This document shows, one piece after another, positions 1 to 12,300 of a stretch of DNA of 64,000 nt; within the stretch, counting starts at the first letter, position 1, and each line of letters opens with the position of its first letter. Both the position numbers and the translations under genes were made by a program. Under the pieces are notes generated by a model. The model did not search any database. It was not told the DNA's origin and saw only the letters and a list, made by a program, of their open reading frames with translations. The DNA comes from Eretmocerus hayati (lineage: Eukaryota; Arthropoda; Insecta; Hymenoptera; Aphelinidae). The stretch covers positions 69,966,186-70,030,185 of the forward strand of contig CM056743.1 in the NCBI GenBank assembly GCA_029851415.1. Direction: 5' to 3'.

Positions 1-519
1 AGCAGGGCTGGAGGTGCAGGTGATGCCCTGCATGCTTGGCGATAAAGCAATTTTGCGCTCTTATGTACTGTTTGAGGTCAGCTTGCCATCGATTGCGGGG
101 AAGGAGCTGAGTTGCTCCTTCTCCACAGAGAACGGATCGCGCATGCCCAATTCTCAAAACTAAGCATCAATCTCATATTATACAGGATAACATCGTGTGT
201 TTGAGGTTGGATAAAGAATCTAGACAGTCGTTTGATCATAACCCAGCAGTTTCTGTGGGTCTGAGAACACCTTGTTGATGTAAGCTACGAGACCCGAGCT
301 AAGATTCATGATTCCAGAATACGCTGTAGATACACAACACGGAAGTTCCAGTTAACGGACCACAAACGAGCTTCAAACAGTTGCACGGAGAAATCGTTAT
401 GCTGTGGAACGTAGCGTGAGTTCGCAGATGGCATGGTGGCACCTCGTTCCATGAATTTCGCGTGTCATCTCTGCCATCGTCTCGAGAACACGATTTGTGT
501 TCCGGCTTAGTGATTGCTG

Positions 520-815
520 TGGCATCCTCGCCCCGCTTGTGGCGACGCTCATATCATCCGGAAGCGAGGAGCCAGTATAGTTGATGTATCGCGGGCGGAA
601 GTTAAAGAATAGCTCTCGCGATGCGAAATTATTATGGTCATGCATGCGGGTGAAAATCAACATGTTTGAAATTTATCTCGAGGATGAAATCCGTTCTGTA
701 ACCTAGATTCCAAGATCCCGTATGGGTGCATGGCTTGTATACAGCTTTTATTCACGTTCAAGGAATCGTGTCATTAGGCAAGTGGTTGATATGCCGCGAC
801 ATCTACCAAGAAGAT
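520..815 (-). repeat. Inverted partner A of a diverged coding-like repeat
   Basis: Read on the minus strand, this segment matches 2275-2545 on the plus strand. Shared DNA includes GCATGCATNACCATAATAAT and GCGAGAGCTATT. The translations also agree: a stretch beginning R-H-[IV]-N-H-L and ending D-T-I, followed in another frame by R-M-H-x-H-N-N and R-E-L-F, then R-Y and a G-S pair. Many differences fall at third codon positions, which suggests the ancestor was coding. Both copies now carry stops and frame changes. The product is not recognised; it may be a transposon or viral remnant. Confidence 0.5.
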
Positions 816-2274
816 CGTGGGCCTATCTCATGAATGCTCTGACGACTCTTCAGAGAACTTGCTGAAGATTGATATGTGATTCGTTCAACTGTTATCTACA
901 TCCTTGCCAAAAATAGGGACCCGTGTCCATTCATTTTGTTTACACGAGGGCTCGAATGTTTGTTACATTCGTCCGCGCGCAATGCTAATTTTCTGCTCCG
1001 CGGAGAGCGTGTGTGTAAGCGTGTCCGTAAACGAGCTGCTTTGTTGTGTATACGCGATAGTAGATAAAGGACGGCGAGATCGCATCGCTATCAAAACAAC
1101 ACAGCTCACTCAAACTTCTTAGCCTGATTGTCCCAGGAGACATACCTTGAGAATACATCATAGTGTCATTCGTATTTTTTGTCACGAACCAGAGTATATT
1201 TATATCCAATTCCTTGTGCAAACTTGGTGAGAATAGAATATCACTCGTGAATTCATAGCCGTTCATCAATATATCTCGCAAAATGTTTGAGATGAAACAA
1301 GTGAGATTATTATTGAGAAAAAGGAGAAAAGAAGTTGTATGTCTAGGGAACGCACGACAGATGACGAAGTCATCCCATAGAATTTGCAGTGATTTTGGAG
1401 AATGACATAGAGTTGGGTGAGAGTATAATATATTACGCGTACATATGAGTTGTTCCATTAAAACTTTGGAATAATATGTGCCTGCTCATACGAACCCTCA
1501 AATCGCCTGGGCGTGAGTGAATTTCGACGTATTTATGGTGCTCTGTCTGGTGCAATTATTAGTTTTTCGATCAATGGTTACTCAAAAGAATTACAATCAG
1601 AATGGGCCAAAGCGTCCGTTTTGTGTCACGTGGTTTTTCCTTCTTTCGGAAATTTCGACAGTAGAGCGGCGCGGTGGGGCTTGTTCGGGATCTGGGTAGA
1701 AAAATAAATCCCACACAGAAACTAAAAGATTACTCTTTGTGTGCACGGCGAGCTCGTATATTTTGTGGCGATATATTGTACGCGTTGAGTTTGAGAGCTT
1801 GAAGGGTAGTAGCGAAAAACAATAAAAGCTAGTTCTTTGGAGGAGTTGAGAAGTGAGCGATTAGAGCAAGAAGAGTTGATTAGGAAAGTTGATTGGGGCA
1901 ATATTTGGAAGTGTCAAATCCTATATTGTTATGACATTCTTCAATTTATGGCTAGAAACTGCGTCATTCGACCGTATAAGCCATATATCTATACAGTTAA
2001 AGTTTGTATGATATGTGTGCTTAGTTTGATGTCACTCTGTATTTGTTTTGGTCATGACCAAAACAAATCCACCCAAACATCTAATATGAGGCCTCCAGTG
2101 CATATAGCTGTGACCAGCTTACGCACACAGCGCTTGGCGCCTGCGCAAAAAGCCGAGGTAACGGTCTTGTAGACTGCAAGCGCGTGTATACGAGATTCCT
2201 CAAGTGTGGATTCGCTCACTCGGCGCAAGATGACTCCGTCATCGAAAATGTTCTGTCCGGGCATCGACCGACGG

Positions 2275-2545
2275 TCTTTCAAGCGATGTTCCGGCATGTT
2301 AATCACTTGTCTACTGACACGATTTGTTGAATGAGAACAAAACGAGGGACCTTGACATCTGTGCTACAGAAGAGACTTCATCCTTTGTATGCACCCCTGA
2401 CATGATTATTTTGAGCCGCATGCATCACCATAATAATATCGTATGGCGAGAGCTATTTGATTACATCTGCCAGCGATACGTCGACAATCCTGGCTCTTTT
2501 TTCTCGGATCATATAAGCGTCACCATCATATACTTCCAGAAACCA
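2275..2545 (+). repeat. Inverted partner B of a diverged coding-like repeat
   Basis: Plus-strand counterpart of 520-815. The peptide-level match (R-H-V-N-H-L-S-T-D-T-I, then M-H-H-H-N-N and W-R-E-L-F) is better than expected from the DNA alone, but the two matched blocks are in different frames separated by a stop. The copies are about 1.5 kb apart and could fold into a stem in a read-through RNA. Extent was judged by eye; function unknown. Confidence 0.5.
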
Positions 2546-4289
2546 GCCAAGCAGCCATGGTTTACGACCTCTATGCCTTGAACAAGTCCGGTGACTATCA
2601 CACACAGGTGCACAGCCTAGCGGACCACGAGTCATTGATTTTGCACTGCCGGGTTGAACAGCCGACGCTATAGTCCTGATACAGCCTGAGTATTCGAATC
2701 ATTTATCAGATATGAGACATTCATAACAAAGCAACTCGTTTTACATAACCCTAATATTCTGTTCTCCATCGAAACATCCATCACACATGATTGAACGGGA
2801 CATTGAGGTAATATGTGAATTCCTTGATAAGCAGAGGCGGCATCATTGAACCTGTGTTATCATCAGAGGCTCGTTTGATACGGCTGGGATTGCGAGGTCA
2901 AGGATACTGTTGGCTAGCTCAATTGCAAACATTCATGGAGTGAAGGGACTGATCATGACAAGAGGTACCAGGTCTTTCACTCGCAAGATATCGTTCCCTT
3001 GTCATCTTTCGACCACCTATGTTCGATGAGAAGGGTACTTTCTTCGATCTCTAAGGTTCGGATTTGGAAACTATTGAAAAACTGTAGTTTTCATTGAAGA
3101 GAAATCCATTCTCAGAGAAGGACTGTAGTTTCTAGATCCAGTCCTTAAAACTCGAAAAAAGTACCCTTTTCATCGTATTCCTCAAGGACGATGGACTGCA
3201 ATCATTGCTACCTATGTTTGATCCCTATGGTGTTGTAATGAGCTGCAGGGAAGAGTCAGGGTTTTCAAAATTTGAACCGCTACACTATGACACTCAACAT
3301 CCAGAATCTGTCAATGTGAGCTCTGCCTCGGTGCACGATATGTTTGACGAGTTCCACTAGGAGATTACTTTCTCCAATATCAAAGAAAATGAAGATTAAT
3401 CCGTCTCAGTACTCGAGATGGAAAGTCAGGCAGTCTATGATCCGAGCCATAATTTAGCTCTATCCCCCGCATTTCGGAGGATTTCGATGGAAATTTTGAA
3501 GGAATTATGTGAGACTCTTGAAGATGATTCGACTCTACGCTTGATGTTGATGCATTTCACCCGCCCTCGATATATTCGATCTAGCCTAAAGGGCTAGGTA
3601 GTCGACATTCATATGTTCCTTATATGTGAACCGTAGTGAGATTTGAGCTATTGCGAGTAAGATACCCATTTTGGTTGCTCGTAAGTTGGACACCGATGAC
3701 GATCAGAATGAGTTTGTTTTTCGATCGATATCAAGCTGCGTCACCAGAAAACAACCGACTTGCTGTCTTAACTTAGCGGGCCAATGGCCAGGAAGTAGTA
3801 TCATGATCCGAATTTCTGGCGGGCGATCCGACGGAAGCGTAAGACAAAAAAGATTTTATACCCACTAAACATAACTGAAAACTGATACACATTCTTGGAT
3901 ATGATGGGAAAATGCCCTTATTTCTCCAGGATCAATGAAAGCTCAATTTTGCAACGGGAATAATGGCATTACTGCTGGCGTTTAGTTCTTGTAATTAAGC
4001 ATGCTGATGATATGACAGTCTCTGTGTGAGACAGCGAAACTTTCGATCTTTTGGTAGAGGGCCGAATAAAGAATCTTAGGCTGGAATTTATAGTTTTTCC
4101 TCGGCCCAACCCCTAACCAAGCCGCTATTCGACACCCACTTTCTAGGTGCGGTATCGACCTCATTCGACTACTCCAAGACTGACAGACACTGTCCAGAAA
4201 CTTTTGTTTTCGCCACTGAGGATGCAGATACATGGAAATGCGCCACTGCGCGGAAAATTCGGTACCCAGAAAACAAGTGTCTCAAAAAT

Positions 4290-4600
4290 GAAGAATGTCC
4301 TCATAACCGACGTTACACGTATTGCCTGCACCAGTTTCGAGGACGGCCCTTGAAACTGACGTTGTATATATAAATTTATAGCGCGAGTCCCCAAAACAGT
4401 CAAATGTCCCCGAAACCTACGTTATGCATAAGATATATAGTATATGTATACGTTTTCCGTGTGAGTCCCTGAACTTCAAGGACGGTCCTCAAAACTTGCG
4501 TTATACATAAACAGTTTCGAGGACGGTCCTTGAAACCGACAGAAGTCCTCATAACCGACGTTATACCAGTTGAATGTCCCCGAAGCTTGCCATATACATA
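4290..4600. repeat. Short degenerate repeat cluster (GAGGACGGTCCTTGAAAC)
   Basis: The phrase TTTCGAGGACGG[CT]CCTTGAAAC occurs near 4336 and 4513, with a variant (TTCAAGGACGGTCCTCAAAAC) near 4475. CTCATAACCGACGTTA occurs near 4300 and again near 4549, and GTTATACATAAA-like segments lie between. The core GAGGACGGTCCTTG is nearly self-complementary. Spacing is irregular, so this is a decayed minisatellite or a cluster of element ends rather than a clean array. Confidence 0.5.
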
Positions 4601-6829
4601 TATATATATATAATTTTATGAAATAAGCCCAAATGTGAGTTTTTCCTTGGGCTAATCGCGTTCGCGGGAGAGGACACCGATTACCTTCGGGCCAGGTGTC
4701 CTGTCCATGGTGCAGCTTTTCCCCATCAATCGGGTAGGAAGCTTCATATCCAGGACAAAGGGCAGTGGATGAACACACCACAGGTTCATCCACGTCTTGG
4801 GTTTGCGGCATGGCAATTCGTATTCCCCCAGTAGGGATGTTATAGAATCACCCGGGCACGTCCCCGCGAAATACGCGAATTAAGATCATTCTCGTTTAGC
4901 AAGAACGAGACCAGCCGCGATAAAGTCATTGGGAAATTATACATTTTTGAGACAGTCAAGATATCTGTCTGGGTGGAATAAAATCACTTAATCATACTTA
5001 TTCTTCTTTCACAGATGATTTTTCATGATTATTTTCATAAAATGAATGTGAGATTTATGAATACTTATTTAGTGGAATATGAATAAAAACCTCGAATCAG
5101 TTATAATAAATATGTTGTATGATTTATTTATGAGAAACCCCCGAAATGAGAGCATTTTCTGAACGTATCGAGTTCAATAAATGAATTCATTGATAGATAT
5201 CATCAGATCAAATATTGATCTAATAAATGCATTGGGCGCTTGAATTCAATATTTGAAAATAGAATAAAATCATTCCCATAGCCTTATTAAGATTGAATTT
5301 GGAATTATACGAAATATCTAGGCGATGGTTGAAACAACAGTTTTTCTAAGTTTTCAAACATCTTTTCATATATTTCTCGTGCCAGAGCAATATATTCAGT
5401 TAGAATAATATATTAATGGATACCTGTATTCATGACGAGTAAATTAAGCTATCGCAAGCTTAATTTGAACGATTAGTTTTAAAAGGATGAGCGATTCATG
5501 CATAAAAATCCGAAAATTGTAAACTTGCAATATACATGCTTCGCACGTATATGTTTTGGCTATAGTTGAGATATCACGCTTTTTTGGCTTTGCTGATGAT
5601 ACAGCAAAAGTGCATGTTGATTATATATTACCAGCGAACTGCCTCGCGTTTCTCGGCTTGTAAATGTTTCAGGAAAAGGTACGGGACTCTAAAAATGCAT
5701 TAGTAAATCGAGTAATGACCGGATTTTCATTCGAATTCGGTGGTGGCTCTGGTGTCTTGAAAACCCAAGATCAACTCCTATTTGAATTGCATATCATCAT
5801 TTCGTTAATCGATTATTCAGTCTTCTAAAATTTATCTAGCATTCCATTTTGATGCGGGTAATTTTTTATTGTTTTTCATTATGTTATCTCAAACTGACCT
5901 CTTGAAGTTCTCGTTTGGGTTTGAGTGACTGGCCTTCAGTCTGACCTACAGACGAAGGGATGAATAATCATTTAGAGGCGTAATACTACATGAACATGAA
6001 GTACCGTTAACCAGGGAGAACTATGGACATTTTTTGAAATTTTGCTCGTAATTTCCCTGTGAATTGTACGTCTCACATAATAATGACATTATGTCTAGAT
6101 TCAATTGGGAGCTTATTGTCTTAGCTTTTGATTGCGCCGCAGCAGAGTTCAATTGGATGTTGTTGGCGGAAGTTATGAGCATTTGGAAAGTGTTCAAAGT
6201 GAGATCCCCTGGTTGGGGTAACTTTGAACACTAGATTAATTAAACGTTAAACCCGCGATAACGGACATGGTCATGCTCTGTGTATGTCTTTATGTAATAC
6301 ATTTGTATTCAGAGAAGTATTATAGACTCAATCTAAGATTCCTGAAGTTGAAACGAAGGCTCGAACGATGAATGAGGTGTTTCAAGAAGTCCTCTGAATC
6401 GTGATCACAATCTGTATTTGAATTCAAAAATCCGCTCACATAAAATTCTAATCTCATCCAGAAATTTCTGGTCCTCCATGTACGATAATCCAGAGAGTGA
6501 TGTAGGGCATTTTGAAAATCTAATGACTCCAACTACAAATCTCAAAATCGAGAATTATCGGAATACAAGAAATAATTTGTTTGATCTAGACTTAGCCCGA
6601 TTTTCGAGGGACTACAGTTTTTTGCAGTGATCAAAGTTACTCACCATGTCATAATCTTAAAATAAATTAATTCGCATTGAAAAATCTAGATCTCCAATAA
6701 AAAGCATGCAGACGATAGCGGGAAGCTTGCACGCTGCGCATCCGCTACCGCATGCATACGCGGCACACACGTTAATATAAACGCAACCAATGCCAGACAT
6801 GCAGACGGCACTTCGGTCGCGCTCATCCA
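4601..6829. other. AT-rich intergenic sequence, no gene seen
   Basis: A minus-strand open frame from about 4811 is unlike any family I know. The rest is AT-rich with frequent stops in all frames. A short perfect hairpin at 6189-6232 is listed separately. No other structure could be supported. Confidence 0.4.
6189..6232. repeat. 12 bp perfect hairpin
   Basis: AGTGTTCAAAGT (6189-6200) is the exact reverse complement of ACTTTGAACACT (6221-6232), with a 20-base loop. No promoter or terminator context is visible. It may be a tiny foldback remnant. Confidence 0.5.
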
Positions 6830-7735
6830 GCCGCGCTCATCCAGCCGCGCTCATCCAGCCGCGCTCCTCTACAAAGAAGACATACACGGGAGCTTGCTAA
6901 GCGCCATTAGTTTTTCCTGTGTATCGGATGGGTGCGGAACGATGCAGACACGCAGGCGCCGACCTGACCGCGCGCACTCATCTACAGCCTCTATAGTGAG
7001 AAAATAAAGGCAGGTCTGCTGCTCGCCATCAGTCTTCCCCGGACATCGGACAGGAGCGGTACAAGGCAGACCTGGAGACGCCAACTTGTCTGCCCAGACT
7101 CAGCCATGAGCTTCTATAGCGAAGAGGTTGACGCGCATCCGCTGCTCACTATCAGTCTTCCCCATACATCAGACGGGAGTAGAGCGACGGCAGACCCATT
7201 CAACCATGCGCCTTCACGAAGAAAACATACACGAGAGTTCGCTGTGTGCCGTGAGTTTTTCTTGGGCATCAAACGGGAGTGGGTGAAGCCGAAGAACAGA
7301 TGACCACCAAGACGCGTTCATTTCACCTTGGGCTCGTGCGCAGAAAATATATGCGAGTATTTCGTGCTCGCCATCAGTCTTACCGGTGCATCAGACGAGA
7401 GTGAAACAATAGCAGACGTGCAGCAACAACATTGTCACGCAGAATGAGCCTCGCGCTTCTACGGAGGAGACATATACGCGTGCTTTCTGCTCGCCATCAG
7501 TCTCCCCCGGACATCGGACAGGAGCGGGACAAGGCAGACCAGCAGACGCCAACTTGTCTGCGCACATTTAGCCACGAGCTTCTATAGCAAAGAGGTAGTC
7601 ATGCACCCGCTGCTCGCCATCAGTCTTCCCCATACATCAGACGGGAGCGGAGTGACGCCAGACATGCAGACGCCGCTTTGGACGCTCTTATTCACCCACG
7701 CACCTCGCCGAAGAAGGCATTATCACCAAATACAG
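6830..7735. repeat. GC-rich tandem array, unit about 123 bp, with higher-order period about 468 bp
   Basis: The marker GCCATCAGTCTTCCCC, or a close variant, recurs near 6903, 7027, 7149, 7248, 7371, 7494 and 7617, so most units are 122-124 bp and one is about 99 bp. Each unit continues with a CATC[AG]GAC[AG]GGAGC-type segment. The units at 7027 and 7494 resemble each other most closely (both continue AGGCAGACC and CGCCAACTTGTCTG), as do 7149 and 7617, giving a four-unit higher-order repeat of about 468 bp. At the left end a CTCATCCAGCCGCG 14-mer is repeated three times. The array is far richer in GC than its surroundings. One plus-strand frame stays open within individual units but not across the whole array. 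Confidence 0.75.
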
Positions 7736-8320
7736 TTCAAGAATCCCAGAGGGTAAGTTAATTGTTTCACATTAAATCAGGAATTATAAACCAATATTTA
7801 TCGTTTCTACTTTCTTCATTCACTGCATGTCCATCGCCTAAACATTTTTTCATCAAGAAATAGTGAAATGATGAAAAATCTATGATATATTGTCTTAATT
7901 CTCTTTACAAGAACTACTGTTCAATATTGAACGTATTTCATTCCTCCCTCTTTTGCCTTACAGGTACAGTTTCAGCCTTCCTCATACATCAAACAGGACC
8001 GGAGCGATGCCAGACATGCTGAAGCCACTTCAGACGTGCTCATTCAGCCGCGCACCTCTACGAAAGAGACATCATCAATAAGCGCAGTTCAACAGTCACA
8101 AGAGGTGAATAAATCATTTCAAATTGAATCAGAAAACATGAACTAATATTCCCCGTTTCTACTTCCTACATTTACCGCATGTTTAACACCTAAAAATTTT
8201 TTTATCGAAGAATATTGGAACAATAACAAATCAATAATATATCATCTTGATTCATGTTACGAGAACTACTGTTTAATATTGGACGTATTCTTTTCCTTGC
8301 CTTTTTTCTTCACAGGCTCA
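7736..8320 (+). repeat. Tandem pair of exon/intron-like units
   Basis: The 123 bp motif runs into an AT-rich segment that begins AGGGTAAGTTAATTG near 7750 and ends TTTTGCCTTACAG near 7962. One more GC-rich motif copy follows (about 7963-8104), then a second AT-rich segment beginning AGAGGTGAATAAATC and ending TTTTTTCTTCACAG near 8318. The two AT-rich segments are homologous (both contain CTACTGTT[CT]AATATTG). Their boundaries look like spliceosomal donors and acceptors with pyrimidine tracts. In the same frame the two preceding GC-rich segments both encode an R-S-D-A-R-H-A-[DE]-A core. This could be a duplicated exon-intron block of a decayed gene. Splicing is inferred from the sequence only. 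Confidence 0.45.
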
Positions 8321-8852
8321 GTCAGAGTCATACCAAGATCACCCGAAAACAATATGAGAGAACGATCGGTTCTTAATCATCCACAGCCGTTCCAGGTTGT
8401 CAAACTCGAAAGTACAACACAATCACATGGACCAGAATAAGAAAATACCGCCGTTCATCGAGAACACCAATCTAACTCCAAACCAAGATACAATCCAATC
8501 GGGATGCGGTAGTTTAAAATGTGGGTTAAAATCATCTACCCCTGTTACAAGACAACCGAACATAACTTTTGATTAGTGGTACAGACATGCATGGATATTT
8601 TTCAAATTTTCACTACGACTATTGAAATCACTTAGAAACGTCGTACAGTTATAATATATATTATTTCAATGAAGATTTTTGATGTTATTTGACTCTCCAA
8701 ATTTTACTCAGAAATTCGAGTCATTGACAGAATTATACTATACAATTGAAATATTTTGATGTGTAGCCTGCTCACATCATTCAACTTGAACCAATATTGT
8801 CGCTAAAAAAGATCAAGTTATCCCCGTCACACATTCTTCTAAGAATCGTCAC
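8321..8852. other. AT-rich spacer, no gene seen
   Basis: Short frames and frequent stops. No repeat or motif could be supported apart from homopolymer-rich AT sequence. Confidence 0.35.
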
Positions 8853-9270
8853 AATAACATGACACTCCTCACATCTCTGTAAGCATCGATTATATTTACA
8901 AGTTGCAACAGTACTGTATGATGCCATGGCTCGCATAGAGATCGAGACTTTCATCTCTGAGATCGACAGAGTACAAATTACTGTTGCCAAGCTACTGTAA
9001 ATATGAGAGAGTCAGCACTAGAGATGTTGAAAAACAGCACAATATACTAACGCAGCTCTTCAAAATGGAATTGCTGGATTTCCTCTGTTCTGAACATCGA
9101 TTTTTTGGCCCGATATTGGAAAGCAAATAGCGTGTCAGTTTCATCTGAACATGTCTCCTTCAAATTCTGTGATGAAAAGTTAGATTACTACTCAAAACAA
9201 AAAATACTATACAATTACACCCACACATCCCTTCGTGATCACGAGCCAAGAATGATTGATCAATATGAGT
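8853..9270 (+). repeat. Direct duplication, copy 1
   Basis: This segment repeats at 10051-10470. Shared landmarks are AACATGACACT near the left end, ACTGTATGATGCCATGGCTC, the self-complementary GATCGAGACTTTCATCTC, and TTCATCTGAACATGTCTCCTT. Copy 1 can start M-E-L-L-D-F-L-C-S at 9064, but a two-base difference relative to copy 2 puts a TAG after about 21 codons. The remaining frame stays open from 9105 to 9293. Confidence 0.65.
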
Positions 9271-9299
9271 ATGTATTGATTTCAATGAATTGATTACCG

Positions 9300-10050
9300 T
9301 TTTAAAATCTTCAATGAAACAATATATTGAACATAGCTCAGTTTTTAAAAAATCAACCATTCAATTGAATAGAGTAATATCAACGATTATAAATGAATTG
9401 AATTAATACCAAATAATAGTATAACTCAACTCAATGGATTCTGACAAATCGAGATAATATTACATTTTAAATACTAATCGAAATGAGATATTTGTATTTT
9501 AGTTGTAAGAAATACTTTGTACGTGCTCTATGCCACATCAATCTTATATGTAATCATACTATGTCAATTTCTGAATCTCAAAAAATTGAATAAAAAAAAT
9601 ACGATCTGGTTGGGGGAACGTCCTCAACCACCCCCTATGTCCATTCACTTCCTCTATCAAAAGCTGTTCAAGAAAAGTACAGCATACTATTACATCAGTT
9701 CCTCTAATCATTTTTGAATTCACAAATTTTTCAATTCCAATTTCAAGAAAAATTAAAGATAGATTATAAAGTAACGTTAACTTCAAAAAGAAAAAAACCA
9801 ACACATCACATCAGATTTTCTGGTCAGTTGTAGATTTTCCGAAACTTGTTTGATTCCAATTGTGAAAAGATCAACAAACGCTCACGAAGTATTCATCAGA
9901 AGTTTCGTATATCTTGATAAAATGAAATCGTTCGTCTCAACAATTCAGATTTCAAACACGAGTCCTTGATCGTTCAATTTCATTCAAACTAATTTTGCCC
10001 ATGCAACAAATCAATCCATTCCGTTACACACATTTTTCAGAAACTTCCGA
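9300..10050. other. AT-rich spacer between the duplicated segments
   Basis: Low-complexity AT-rich sequence with A and T runs and short frames. Nothing further could be supported. Confidence 0.35.
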
Positions 10051-10470
10051 ACAACATGACACTTCTCACGTCTCTGTGAGCATCGATCATATATTTACAA
10101 GTTGCAACAGGACTGTATGATGCCATGGCTCACATAGAGATCGAGACTTTCATCTCTGAGATCGACAGAGTACAAATTACTGTTGCCTAGCTAGTGTAAA
10201 TATAAAAGAGTCAGACTCACTAGAGATGGTGAAAACAACACAGTATACCAACGCCGCTCTTCAAAATGGGGTTACTGGATTTCCTCTGTTCTGACCATCG
10301 CATTTTTGGCGATATTGGAGAACCAAATAGCGTGTCAGTTTCATCTGAACATGTCTCCTTTATCTTCTGTGCTGAAGAGTTACATTGCTACTCAAAACAA
10401 AAGATACTTTACAACCACACGTCAATTTCACCCTATATACTCACAACGTGGATGATAAACTATGAAGTTT
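10051..10470 (+). repeat. Direct duplication, copy 2, with a 69-codon frame
   Basis: Second copy of the 8853-9270 segment. It holds an uninterrupted frame at 10266-10475 starting M-G-L-L-D-F-L-C-S-D-H and continuing S-V-S-V-S-S-E-H-V-S-F. A TATAAAAG-like box lies at about 10200, some 65 bases upstream; copy 1 has TATGAGAG at that place. The frame contains no known domain and is short enough to be chance. The clustering of differences makes a small diverging gene pair possible but unproven. Confidence 0.45.
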
Positions 10471-10475
10471 CTTAA

Positions 10476-12300
10476 ATTTAGTAGAACTCAAATCACCTTT
10501 TCAATCAAGGACTCTTCTAAAATGCGATTCCTTCGATTTAATATTCCATAGGAAAAACTTGAATGATCTAAAAAAACATGAATGATTATCTTATGTCGAT
10601 GCGAATCATGAACAATCACGATAGATCGATCAAGTTCTCACTTTCTACTTCATTGATCAAGATATATTAGGCTTAGTCTAAACAGTCACTTTTCATTCTC
10701 GAAAATTAAATAAGAAACCAGTTTTTCGCCTCAAACGATGATGAATAGTGAATAGTAAATCCTAGAATTCATCTTTCACTAATTGAAGAAAATAACTATC
10801 TCGTTGTTAATATTCTTCCAATCACTCCCCTCCCTCTCCCCGTGTTAATCCAATCTTTCTCATATAAGCATTCGAGAAGGACCGACATAACATTTCACTG
10901 AGTAACTTGGCAATCTTTCACATTCCAAGTAATTGTTCAATTCCAACTTCAGAACATTCTAGATGAATGTACAGTAAACTTTGCTATCTTTTCAATTCGA
11001 TTACCTTTCATTATATTAGACCAATCATTATTTTCAATGTCAAATTCTTAGCTTTGAAATTATTTCAAATAATCGCGGGATTCAAAAAAATCTCCATCTC
11101 ACTGTGGACGATTCAATAATTTTCCAATCTTGATCATCTTATCTGTTACTTTAAAAAATCGAATATGATCATATCCATTTTCCACAACAATCAGTTCAAC
11201 GTTCACATAATGAGAATCGTCCTATCTCGAATACCAAAAGAGGAACAGACACAAGAGATATTGAAGAAAAATTTGAATAAATCAATTTCGAACACCAGAA
11301 TAACGTCACATCTGAAAGTGAGGCAGCCCCGTAAACCGGAAAGAGTTACTCGGCTACCTTCGATGCTGAGAATGACGGTGCCTCGAATTCTTAAAAAAAT
11401 CATCTAAAAAAGCTATAAAATCGTCCCCTTCATGCACGTAATACGAATATCTAAACAAATTTCATTGAAATCGATTGCTCCTAACCTTCGCCAACGGATT
11501 CGGAAGCTTGGGCAGTGTTCGAAAGGGCTCCGTGAGACCGATCAGCAACCGTCTTCACGGCAAGAATTAGCAGCAAATCGAATATATAATATCAACTTAT
11601 AAATACATATAACAAAATCGAAAATCCATATACAAAAAATTCAAAGACACGTCAAAAATACGTGAACGACACTTAAACACGTGTTCTATACATCGCGGAA
11701 AAATCTAGGGACATTTGATCTCGCCTAGGGACATCTGTAACGTGAGGTTGGCAACACTGATTTTTATTTTATGTTAGCAAGACTGATATAGGGATTTTGG
11801 GGGGGGGGGGGATCCTGCATGTCTCTCAATTTAGATAGTTTTGGTACATACAATTAGGATCCCCGGTTCAGCAGGTTTGAAGATAGCTATATTGATCACA
11901 AAATGACCTAATATGATGCAAATCAAATGCATAACGTTTGATACTAGAAAATTCCTTGTATAGCTATTCTCCTACCGTATCAAATGGTTACACCCTGTGG
12001 TGTGACGAGTAAAAGTCGACTCGAACTCAATATAAAGTAAATTCTCATCGAGAGAAAATCGAATGAATTGTTAATTGAACGATATCAAAGGAAAATGCTC
12101 AGAATTCGAACGGTTGGACTCATAAAATAATCGAATCGAATTAGAATGAGATTTTGAGTGAAAATTCGACATTCGAGAATTCATGTTGATGAGGAAAATC
12201 AGAAAAACATTGGAATTCTTAGAATAATCATCTGTGAAGAAAATAAAATCAAATTGTGTTATTTTCAAGCTCAAATATTCTGATATGGAATTGATCGTGT
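10476..12300. other. AT-rich sequence, no gene seen; contains a G13 run
   Basis: No recognisable coding or RNA gene. A homopolymer of 13 G lies at 11799-11811, directly followed by GATCC. The 11.1-11.4 kb interval has an 80-codon plus frame and an overlapping minus frame with no family resemblance. Confidence 0.35.

Larger units (their letters stand above)
1..4289. other. Unassigned AT-rich region without a recognisable gene
   Basis: Only short reading frames occur here, the longest 157 codons on the minus strand (985-1458), and none matches a family I know. No splice pattern, promoter or RNA gene could be supported. The one clear internal structure is a pair of related segments in opposite orientation near 520-815 and 2275-2545, listed separately. 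Between 2.7 and 3.6 kb there are stretches of moderately open frame broken by many stops, which could be an old pseudogene, but I cannot name a parent. Confidence 0.4.

Noticed and set aside
985..1458. 157-codon minus-strand frame
   Set aside because: Longest frame of the first 12 kb, but AT-rich, without recognised domain or homologue in the window; could be chance. Worth a translated search.
4476..4811. 111-codon minus-strand frame with Cys residues
   Set aside because: Runs through the short repeat cluster and a TA run; a second frame is equally open over the same stretch; no family recognised.
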